Below are positions 1 through 5,728 of a stretch of DNA of 7,401 nucleotides, piece after piece. The notes beneath the pieces were generated by a model. The model made no database searches. It was given only the letters and a program-made list of their open reading frames with translations, and was not told the DNA's origin. The stretch is from Rhodoferax sp. (GTDB taxonomy: Bacteria; Pseudomonadota; Gammaproteobacteria; Burkholderiales; Burkholderiaceae_C). The translations under genes were made by a program, and so were the position numbers. How positions within the stretch are numbered: position 1 is the stretch's first letter; the number at the start of each line of letters is the position of its first letter. The stretch lies in assembly GCA_016463455.1 (NCBI GenBank), contig JAEMRG010000098.1, positions 1 through 7,401 on the forward strand. The letters run 5' to 3'.

Positions 1-843
1 GCGCAAGACCTGTACAGCGTGTCGGAGGCACAAGTGCGCCGGGCGCGCCATGCCTACTACGGCATGGTCAGCTATGTGGATGAAAAAATCGGCCGCATCC
101 TGAACGTACTCGAAGAGACCGGCTTGCAGGACAACACCGTGGTGGCGTTTTGCGCTGACCACGGCGAGATGCTGGGCGAGCGCGGCATGTGGTTCAAGCA
201 ATGCTTTTTCGAGTCCTCGGTGCGCGTGCCGCTGATTGTCTCCATGCCCAAACGCTTTGCGCCGGCGCGGGTGAGCGAGCATGTCTCGCTGCTGGACCTG
301 TTGCCCACGTTCCGCGACCTGGCCCATGAAGGGCAGCCGCCGCCTGCAGTCGGCCCCTTGCATGGCCACAGCCTTTTGGACTTGCTGCAAGGCGCAGCTG
401 AGCCACAGCGTTGCGTGGTGTCTGAATACAGCTCCGAAGGCGTGATGGCCCCCTCGCGCATGGTGCGCATGGGCCCCTGGAAATACATCTTCACACATGG
501 CCTGGCGCCTTTGCTGTTCAACCTGGAAAACGACCCGGACGAACTTAACAACCTGGCCGGGCAAACTACCCATACGCAAACCGAGCAAAGCCTGCATGCC
601 CGACTGGTGCAGGACTGGGACCCGCCCACCGTGCATGCGCAAATTCTGGCCAGCCAGCAAGAGCGCTTGTTTTTGGCCGAAATTGCCAGCCAGTCCGAAG
701 CCAAGCCCAACTGGGCCTACCAACCTTTTGTGGATGAAAGCCAGCGATTTATCCGCGGCTCTGGGGCTGCAGGGCCGACCGCAGTCAAAGCGCGGGCGCG
801 CTTTCCTTTTGTCGAGCCGGTACAACCCGACCTCAATAAGTGA
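1..843 (+). CDS. betC: Choline-sulfatase-like sulfatase, C-terminal part (5' end outside window)
   Basis: Reading frame 1 is open from the first base to a TGA at 841-843, giving 280 residues of a type I (formylglycine) sulfatase. Choline-sulfatases hydrolyse choline-O-sulfate to choline and sulfate in the cytoplasm. Visible signs are the metal-site block ADHGEMLGERGMWFK (fragment residues about 52-66), where Asp-His bind the divalent metal and the Lys is the conserved sulfate-side lysine. It is followed by FFESSVRVPLIV, which closely matches the choline-sulfatase form of this block, and by the sulfatase motif LENDPDELNNLAG. The extreme C-terminus (WAYQPFVDESQRFIRG, then KARARFPF) matches the short choline-sulfatase C-terminal domain, which argues against a generic arylsulfatase. 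The C-x-P-x-R formylglycine site and the true start lie upstream and cannot be checked. A GTG at 19 is internal, not the start. The gene converges on the aldehyde dehydrogenase. Sulfatase is near certain; choline as substrate is a family inference. Confidence 0.82.
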   Translation, partial: AQDLYSVSEAQVRRARHAYYGMVSYVDEKIGRILNVLEETGLQDNTVVAFCADHGEMLGERGMWFKQCFFESSVRVPLIVSMPKRFAPARVSEHVSLLDLLPTFRDLAHEGQPPPAVGPLHGHSLLDLLQGAAEPQRCVVSEYSSEGVMAPSRMVRMGPWKYIFTHGLAPLLFNLENDPDELNNLAGQTTHTQTEQSLHARLVQDWDPPTVHAQILASQQERLFLAEIASQSEAKPNWAYQPFVDESQRFIRGSGAAGPTAVKARARFPFVEPVQPDLNK

Positions 844-865
844 AACCCGGGCAAGCAGGGCCGAT

Positions 866-901
866 GGTGGGCGGCCTCAGCGGGTTTCTGAGGCCATCAC
901 C
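866..901. terminator. Hairpin between convergent genes, possible bidirectional terminator
   Basis: An 8-bp perfect stem, GGCCTCAG (873-880) and CTGAGGCC (888-895), encloses a 7-base loop. A second 4-bp stem outside it (GGTG 866-869 with CACC 898-901) is separated by a small internal loop. It lies in the 60-base space between the sulfatase stop (843) and the aldehyde dehydrogenase stop (904), where a shared terminator is expected. No T-run follows on either strand, so it is not a canonical intrinsic terminator. It may act with Rho or as a 3'-end stabiliser. Confidence 0.55.
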
Positions 902-903
902 CG

Positions 904-2346
904 CTACACCAAACCGGCTTGCGAAATGAACTTGGGGTTCAGGTAGGACTCCAGCGCCTCAGTGCCGCCTTCGGAGCCGTAACCGGAGTCTTTCACGCCG
1001 CCAAAAGGGGTTTCGGGCATGCCCAGTCCCAAGTGGTTGATGCTGATCATGCCGGCTTGGACCGCCGCACCGATTTGCTGCGCCGTGCGGGCCGAGCGGG
1101 TCCACGCATAGGCAGCAAGGCCGACCGGCAGGCGGTTGGCTTCGCGCACCGCGTCATCAAAGGTGGTAAAGGGGTTGATCAGCGCGATCGGACCAAAGGG
1201 CTCTTCGCGCATAAGCCGGGCCTCGGGCGGCACTTCGGTCAGCACCGTCGGTTCAAAATAATTGCCTGCACCATCCATCGCTTTGCCGCCTAGCTGCAGC
1301 TTGGCATGGTGCGTTTGCGCATCAGCCGTCAGGCTTTGCATCGCGCTGAGCCGTCGCGGGTTGGCCAAAGGCCCCATGGTGGTGGCCGCATCCAGCCCGT
1401 TGCCTACTTGCAACTTGCGCGCTTGGGCCACAAATTGATCGACAAATTCTTGGTACACCCCTTCTTGCACCAAAAAACGGGTGGGCGAGACGCACACCTG
1501 GCCCGCATTGCGGTGCTTGGCGGCGGCCATGGTCTTGGCCGCCAGGGCCACGTCCGCATCGTCAAACACAATCACTGGCGCATGGCCACCCAACTCCATG
1601 GTCATGCGCTTCATGTGCAAGCCCGCCATAGAGGCCAGTTGCTTGCCCACCTCGGTAGAGCCCGTGAATGAAATTTTGCGAATGGCAGGATGCGCGATCA
1701 GGAATGACGAAATTTGCGCCGGGTCGCCATACACCAAATTCACCACACCTGCCGGCACGCCAGCGTCGATGAACACGGCAACCAGGGCTGCTGGCGAGGC
1801 CGGTGTTTCCTCGGGAGCCTTCACCACCATCGAACAACCAGCCGCCAAGGCCGCAGCCAGCTTACGTACGACTTGGTTGATCGGGAAATTCCAGGGTGTG
1901 AACGCAGCGACCGGGCCCACCGGTTCTTTCACGACCAATTGGTATACATCGTGTTGGCGGGCGGGGATGACACGGCCATAGGCGCGTCGCCCTTCTTCAG
2001 CAAACCAGTCGATGGTGTCGGCACCGGCCATCACCTCCAGGCGCGCCTCGGCCAAGGGTTTGCCTTGCTCCAGGGTCATCAAGCGGGCCACCTGGTCGGC
2101 GCGCTCGCGCAACAGTTGCGCCGCTTTGCGCAGGGTCTTGTAGCGCTCGAAGGCGCTGATGCGGCGCCACACTTCAAACCCGCGCTCAGCCGCATCGGCG
2201 GCCTGGGCGATGTCTTCCAAGTCCGCACAAGCGAGCTGCCCCATGACAGCGCCGGTGGCCGGGTTACGCACTGGCAGGCTGCGCGCGCTGGCGCCGGGGC
2301 GCCATTGGCCGTCGATATGGAGTTGGATGTCGGGGTAGTCAGTCAT
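904..2346 (-). CDS. NAD(P)-dependent aldehyde dehydrogenase, succinate-semialdehyde dehydrogenase-like
   Basis: A full-length 480-residue aldehyde dehydrogenase superfamily protein that oxidises an aldehyde to its carboxylic acid in the cytoplasm. All core residues are present: the oxyanion-hole Asn153 in FTPWNFP, Lys176 in VVKAPEE for cofactor binding, the Rossmann-turn FTGS at 227-230, the general base Glu251 in MELGG, the nucleophile Cys285 in NAGQVCVSPTR, and Glu382 in EEPFGP contacting the nicotinamide ribose. The flanks of the Cys motif and the C-terminal PFGGVKDSGYG resemble the GabD/succinate-semialdehyde group more than betaine aldehyde dehydrogenase. Actual substrate is unknown. The ATG at 2344-2346 is preceded by a purine-rich AAAGAGAAAA stretch that may serve as a ribosome site. 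It follows the GMC dehydrogenase by 48 bases on the same strand, so it probably takes the aldehyde that enzyme makes. No frame defects. Confidence 0.93.
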   Translation of the reverse strand: MTDYPDIQLHIDGQWRPGASARSLPVRNPATGAVMGQLACADLEDIAQAADAAERGFEVWRRISAFERYKTLRKAAQLLRERADQVARLMTLEQGKPLAEARLEVMAGADTIDWFAEEGRRAYGRVIPARQHDVYQLVVKEPVGPVAAFTPWNFPINQVVRKLAAALAAGCSMVVKAPEETPASPAALVAVFIDAGVPAGVVNLVYGDPAQISSFLIAHPAIRKISFTGSTEVGKQLASMAGLHMKRMTMELGGHAPVIVFDDADVALAAKTMAAAKHRNAGQVCVSPTRFLVQEGVYQEFVDQFVAQARKLQVGNGLDAATTMGPLANPRRLSAMQSLTADAQTHHAKLQLGGKAMDGAGNYFEPTVLTEVPPEARLMREEPFGPIALINPFTTFDDAVREANRLPVGLAAYAWTRSARTAQQIGAAVQAGMISINHLGLGMPETPFGGVKDSGYGSEGGTEALESYLNPKFISQAGLV

Positions 2347-2394
2347 GGTTTTCTCTTTGGGTGGTTGATGTTTTGCGGCAATGCCAATACCGGT

Positions 2395-4035
2395 TTATGT
2401 GGCGCAGCGTGTGCTGGGGCGGGCGTCTTCCAGCACCATGGCCGCGCCCTTTTCGCCAATCATGATGGCCGCCGCATTGGTGTTAGTGGAGACCAAGCGG
2501 GGCATGATGGAAGCGTCGATTACGCGAAGTCCGGCAACACCCTGCACGCGCAGGCGATCGTCCACCACGGCCGTGCTGTCATTGCCCATGCGGCAAGTCC
2601 CGACCGGATGGTAAACCGTGCCACCGCGTTCGCGCGCGAAAGCCTCTAAAGCCTTGTCGCTTGTCACCGCGTTTCCGGGGAAGTATTCCTCGCCCGTCAC
2701 CAGGCCGCGGAAAGCCGGTTGCGCATAAATCTCACGCAATTGGCGCAGCCCTGCCACCAAGACGCGTGCATCCTGCGGTTCTTGCAAATAATTGGACACG
2801 ATGCGCGGCGCGGCCAAGGGGTCTGCCGACTGCAAATGCACGGTGCCGCTGGACTCAGGCCGGCATTGCGTCACGGAGGCCGAGAACCCGGAAAAGCGGT
2901 GCAGCGGATCGCCCGGCTTGTCGACCGACAAAGGCATCACGTTAAACAACACGTCCGCCCGCCCTGCCAGGGCATATTCGGTACTGGCCAGACCGCCGAC
3001 CTGGCCGGCGCCCACGGTCAGAGGCCCGCGTTGTTGGAACAACCATTGGGCACCCATTTGCGCCAACCGCAGAGGGTTGCGCACATAGTCATTGAGCGAA
3101 TGGGGCTCGCGCAGTTTCACGATCACCCGCGCTTGGTAATGGTCTTGCAAATTGGCACCCACCTCAGGCGCATCGACCCGCACCGCAACACCCTGCGCGC
3201 CCAATACCGCTGGCGGGCCAATGCCCGACAACTGCAAAATTTGCGGCGACTGCAAAGCGCCGGCTGCCAACAAGACTTCGCCATCGGCGCGGGCCTCTTT
3301 CAACTCACCCGACTGCAACCATTGCACACCCACCGCGCGGCCATGCTGCAGCAGGACCTGGGTGACCTGGGCCCCGGTGAGCACAGTCAGGTTGGCGCGG
3401 CCCAGCGCCGGGCGCAGAAAGGCCGTCGCCGCATCGCAGCGCCAGTGCCCGCGCAGGGTCAACTGGTAGCGGCCCATGCCGTCGGATTGGGCGCCATTGA
3501 AATCATCGGTTCGGGCATGGCCGGCCTGCACGGCTGCGTCCAGCCAGGCCTCGCAATACGGGTGGTCGTTGCGCAAATCGGATACGCCCAATTCACCGCC
3601 GCCGCCATGAAAGGCGCTGGCGCCGCCTTCATAACGCTCAGAGCGTTTGAAATAAGGCAGCACCTCTTGGTAGCTCCAGCCCTTGGCGCCCAAGGCCGCC
3701 CAGTCGTCGTAGTCCGCATGTTGGCCGCGGATATACAGCAGACCGTTGATGGCACTGGAGCCACCCAGCACCTTTCCGCGCGGCCACACCATGCGCCGGT
3801 CCATCGTGTAGGCCTGCGGCTCTACTGCAAACTGCCAGGAAAAGCGCTTGTCAAGAATGGTGCGGAAGTAGCCCACCGGCAAGCGCAGCCAAAAACCCTG
3901 CGAGGCGCCACCGGCCTCCAAGAGCAAGACCCGGCAGGCCGGGTCTGCGCTGAGCCGGTTGGCCAAAACGCAACCGGCCGAGCCGGCACCGACGATGATG
4001 TAATCAAAACCCTGGGCTGTGTTGGTGCTGTTCAT
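2395..4035 (-). CDS. GMC-family FAD-dependent alcohol dehydrogenase, choline dehydrogenase-like
   Basis: A 546-residue glucose-methanol-choline oxidoreductase, the usual family length. It would oxidise a primary alcohol to an aldehyde using FAD, passing electrons to a respiratory acceptor or oxygen. The N-terminal dinucleotide fold is DYIIVGAGSAGCVLANRL (from residue 11), with the ribose-binding acid in LLLEAGG (Glu40). GMC signature 1 spans about residues 86-104 (RGKVLGGSSAINGLLYIRG). Signature 2 is at about 259-274 (GALQSPQILQLSGIGP). The catalytic pair is His476 in YHPVGTCRMG and Asn520 in the STNTNAA segment near the C-terminus. The ATG at 4033-4035 was chosen because the flavin fold then begins about ten residues in, as is normal. 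An in-frame ATG at 4107 would add 24 residues of unlike composition and run close to the operator. No clear Shine-Dalgarno is seen. First gene of an operon with the aldehyde dehydrogenase. BetA-like overall, but substrate cannot be fixed from sequence. Confidence 0.92.
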   Translation of the reverse strand: MNSTNTAQGFDYIIVGAGSAGCVLANRLSADPACRVLLLEAGGASQGFWLRLPVGYFRTILDKRFSWQFAVEPQAYTMDRRMVWPRGKVLGGSSAINGLLYIRGQHADYDDWAALGAKGWSYQEVLPYFKRSERYEGGASAFHGGGGELGVSDLRNDHPYCEAWLDAAVQAGHARTDDFNGAQSDGMGRYQLTLRGHWRCDAATAFLRPALGRANLTVLTGAQVTQVLLQHGRAVGVQWLQSGELKEARADGEVLLAAGALQSPQILQLSGIGPPAVLGAQGVAVRVDAPEVGANLQDHYQARVIVKLREPHSLNDYVRNPLRLAQMGAQWLFQQRGPLTVGAGQVGGLASTEYALAGRADVLFNVMPLSVDKPGDPLHRFSGFSASVTQCRPESSGTVHLQSADPLAAPRIVSNYLQEPQDARVLVAGLRQLREIYAQPAFRGLVTGEEYFPGNAVTSDKALEAFARERGGTVYHPVGTCRMGNDSTAVVDDRLRVQGVAGLRVIDASIMPRLVSTNTNAAAIMIGEKGAAMVLEDARPSTRCAT

Positions 4036-4113
4036 GGCGTAGTGGCAGGCAGATGGAAGAAGACAGCACGCAAGAGCGGCTGATTTGCCAGAAAAAATTC
4101 CCGGCATTTGCGT

Positions 4114-4139
4114 TAAAGGTATTATATGCCATACCTTTA
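4114..4139. promoter_or_regulatory. Perfect 9-bp inverted repeat in divergent promoter region (probable operator)
   Basis: TAAAGGTAT (4114-4122) and its exact reverse complement ATACCTTTA (4131-4139) are separated by 8 bases. The element sits in an AT-rich stretch between the divergent GMC dehydrogenase and enolase-superfamily genes. Its size and symmetry fit a dimeric repressor or activator site. It overlaps the best -10 candidates of both directions, so one bound protein could control both transcripts. The regulator gene is not in the window, so its family is unknown. Confidence 0.6.
4121..4126 (-). promoter_or_regulatory. Candidate -10 element (TATAAT) for GMC-ALDH operon
   Basis: On the minus strand this hexamer reads TATAAT, a perfect sigma-70 -10 consensus. 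It lies inside the inverted repeat, about 85 bases upstream of the GMC ATG. No good -35 hexamer lies at 16-19 bases spacing and there is no extended -10 TG. A promoter here would be weak alone and might need an activator. Transcription from here would start below 4120 and leave a leader of about 75-80 bases before 4035. Confidence 0.4.
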
Positions 4140-4143
4140 TACT
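4138..4143 (+). promoter_or_regulatory. Candidate -10 element (TATACT) for enolase-superfamily gene
   Basis: TATACT differs from the sigma-70 -10 consensus by one base and overlaps the right edge of the inverted repeat. No convincing -35 is seen. If used, transcription would start near 4150, which would favour the ATG at 4158 over the one at 4146 as the start of the downstream gene. Confidence 0.3.
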
Positions 4144-4145
4144 TT

Positions 4146-5321
4146 ATGATGAAAAGCATGGCACCCTCTCCTCTCCCCATTCCCAGCACAAGCAGTTTTT
4201 CCCTGGCCATCGCGCTTAGCAGTCTGCAGGCTTTTGTGTTTCGCTGCCCCAGTCCGGTGCCCGTGCGCACCTCGTTTGGAACCATGCATGACCGGCCCGC
4301 GATTTTTGTGCGGGCCCAAGCATCCGATGGCACTGTCGGCTGGGGCGAGATTTGGTGCAACTTCCCAGCCTGCGGCGCAGAGCACCGCGCGCGTTTACTC
4401 GACACCGTCATCGCCCCGATGTTGCTAAGCCAGGGCTTTGACAGCCCGCAGCAAGCCTATGCCCAGGCCACTGCCCGCACCGAAGTGCTGGCACTGCAAA
4501 CCGGCGAGCCCGGCCCGCTGGCGCAGGTCATCGCCGGTGTGGATTTGGCGCTGTGGGACTTGTGCGCCCGCCGCGCCGGCCTGCCCTTGTACCGGCTGCT
4601 CGGCGGCAGCAACAACACCGTACCCGTCTATGCCAGCGGCATCAACCCGGACGCGCCCTTGGCGACGGTGCAGCGCATGCACGCTGCGGGTTACCGCGCC
4701 TTCAAACTCAAAATCGGTTTTGACGATGCGCAAGACCTGGCCAACCTGGATGCCGTGCGCCAATGGTTGGGGCCGCAACTGCCCTTGATGGCCGATGTCA
4801 ACCAGGCTTGGAGCCTAGACAAAGCCCAAGCCATGGTGCCACGCCTTGCGCCCATGAACTTGGCGTGGCTGGAAGAACCCCTGCGCGCCGACAGCAGCGT
4901 GGCAGCTTGGCAGCAGTTGAAATCCAGCGCGTCGATGCCCCTTGCCGCTGGGGAAAACATGTTGGGCAGCCTGGCCTTTGAGCAAGGCATTGCCAGTGGC
5001 GCTTTGGGCGTCATCCAGCCCGACATCGCCAAATGGGGCGGCATCTCGGGCACCTGGCCGGTGATACAAAACATCCGGGCGCAAGGCCTGCGCTATTGCC
5101 CACATTTTCTGGGTGCAGGCATCGGCCTCATGGCCTCGGCCCATGTGCTGGCGGCAGCCGGTGGCGACGGCATGCTCGAAGTCGATGCCAACGACAACGC
5201 CTTGCGCAGCCTGCTCGCGCCGCCGCTGGCGAAAGTGCAGGATGGGCGTATTACTTTGGACACCCAGCCAGGCATGGGTGTGACGCCGGATCTGGATGCG
5301 CTAGCTCGGGCTTGCACATAG
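4146..5321 (+). CDS. Mandelate racemase/muconate lactonizing enzyme family protein (enolase superfamily)
   Basis: A 391-residue enolase-superfamily enzyme. These enzymes take a proton from the alpha carbon of a carboxylate, stabilised by Mg2+, to racemise, epimerise, dehydrate or cycloisomerise it. The N-terminal capping domain runs from LQAFVFRC to about residue 130. In the barrel, numbered from the 4146 start, are the K-x-K motif Lys187/Lys189 (FKLKIG), metal ligands Asp217 (MADVNQ), Glu243 (WLEEP) and Glu270 (AAGEN), then Asp293 (QPDIAKWGG) and His320 (CPHFLGAG), which form a mandelate-racemase-type Asp-His dyad, and Glu345 (MLEVDAN). The set is complete, so the enzyme should be active; the substrate is not predictable. 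The start is uncertain: ATGs at 4146, 4149 and 4158 are in frame and none has a good ribosome site. A longer frame back to 4053 would cross the operator and is unlikely. Transcribed divergently from the GMC-ALDH operon, probably in the same pathway. Confidence 0.9.
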   Translation: MMKSMAPSPLPIPSTSSFSLAIALSSLQAFVFRCPSPVPVRTSFGTMHDRPAIFVRAQASDGTVGWGEIWCNFPACGAEHRARLLDTVIAPMLLSQGFDSPQQAYAQATARTEVLALQTGEPGPLAQVIAGVDLALWDLCARRAGLPLYRLLGGSNNTVPVYASGINPDAPLATVQRMHAAGYRAFKLKIGFDDAQDLANLDAVRQWLGPQLPLMADVNQAWSLDKAQAMVPRLAPMNLAWLEEPLRADSSVAAWQQLKSSASMPLAAGENMLGSLAFEQGIASGALGVIQPDIAKWGGISGTWPVIQNIRAQGLRYCPHFLGAGIGLMASAHVLAAAGGDGMLEVDANDNALRSLLAPPLAKVQDGRITLDTQPGMGVTPDLDALARACT

Positions 5322-5335
5322 CAAGTTAGCCCGAG
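5305..5335 (+). terminator. Hairpin overlapping the stop codon of the enolase-superfamily gene
   Basis: CTCGGGCT (5305-5312) pairs perfectly with AGCCCGAG (5328-5335). An inner TGC/GCA pair (5313-5315 with 5321-5323) and a small bulge lie between. The TAG stop (5319-5321) falls in the loop region. The position suits a transcript 3' end, but no T-run follows, so this is a weak intrinsic terminator at best. Confidence 0.4.
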
Positions 5336-5728
5336 GCGCCAATGTCTGAAACTTGATTCAGACGCCTAGGCTCAAAAATTTCTTTCCATAACCGCTTGAG
5401 CCCCGCACGTTAGGAAGAAAGATGGAGAGCCCAAGTTCATTCAAATAGTAGTTCGATGCCCCATAAACTGCACTCTGGACTGACTTTCGGGGCCACCAGG
5501 AAAATCCATAATCATCGGATGTTTGCTAGGAAACTTTCGCGCATCGGGCAGATACAGCCAGCGGCTAATTAGTAGCCCGTCAAAACTCTCGATTTGTACC
5601 AGCTCTGGGGTAATAAAACTCTGCGGGTTCAACTCAGGATCAAAAAAGCGCTAGTCCAGCGCTCTTTTCGACCAGTAGCAAGGTCAATGTACCGCACCGC
5701 CTCGTAAAACGCTGCACTGCTAGCCCCT
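5335..5728 (-). pseudogene. Decayed remnant of an S9 (prolyl oligopeptidase) family peptidase
   Basis: This apparent gap reads on the minus strand as a chain of short peptides in shifting frames that together follow the S9 peptidase pattern across the end of the propeller and start of the hydrolase domain. From 5728 downward: RYIDLATGRKERW, then a shift at a T6 run (5642-5647). Next LNPQSFITPELVQIESFDG, continuing through WLYLPDARKFPSKHP and FPGGPESQSRVQFMGHR. A second shift at 5454-5455 leads to NYYLNELGLSIFLPNVRG and SSGYGKKFLSL, ending in a stop at 5358-5360. A tentative last scrap, VSDIGA, lies near 5335-5352 in another frame. Both main shifts are repaired by adding one base. Normal members have IHGGPEGQSRPGF where this has FPGGPESQSRVQF, so the conserved His is also lost. 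The catalytic Ser-Asp-His part and nearly all the propeller are absent. Only about 130 of some 600-700 codons remain, so no function is expected. Confidence 0.8.

Noticed and set aside
72..710. Minus-strand open frame of 212 codons opposite the sulfatase
   Set aside because: Ser/Arg/Cys-rich shadow translation with no domain; the opposite strand carries clear sulfatase motifs.
904..2346. Naming the aldehyde dehydrogenase betB
   Set aside because: The motif flanks (FTPWNFP, NAGQVCVSPTR, PFGGVKDSGYG) fit the succinate-semialdehyde group better than betaine aldehyde dehydrogenase; proximity to a choline-sulfatase-like gene is not enough.
1714..2649. Plus-strand open frame of 311 codons spanning the ALDH 5' end and GMC 3' end
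   Set aside because: It is antisense to two well-supported genes and has His/Gly-rich shadow composition with no motif.
2395..4035. Naming the GMC dehydrogenase betA
   Set aside because: GMC motifs are shared by many alcohol dehydrogenases, and nothing in the sequence fixes choline as the substrate.
2719..4083. Long plus-strand open frame (454 codons) opposite the GMC dehydrogenase
   Set aside because: It lies antisense to a gene with complete GMC motifs. Its translation is Gln/His/Arg/Ala-rich with no recognisable domain, as expected for a GC-rich shadow frame.
4053..4145. N-terminal extension of the enolase-superfamily protein back to the ATG at 4053
   Set aside because: It would translate through the operator and promoter region and adds residues with no match to the capping domain.
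5344..5363. GTCTGAA...TTCAGAC hairpin with nearby A/T tracts as an intrinsic terminator
   Set aside because: Only a 7-bp stem, the T-rich stretch is more than 10 bases away and interrupted, and the sequence is explained as part of the decayed peptidase gene.
5369..5402. GGCTCAA...TTGAGCC inverted repeat as a mobile-element end or operator
   Set aside because: A 7-bp match with a 20-base spacer is unremarkable by chance and lies inside the pseudogene where NVRGSSGYGKK is encoded.
5441..5632. A 63-codon minus-strand ORF as a real small protein
   Set aside because: Its translation is an internal slice of an S9 peptidase starting at a TTG codon, with the family sequence continuing in other frames on both sides.
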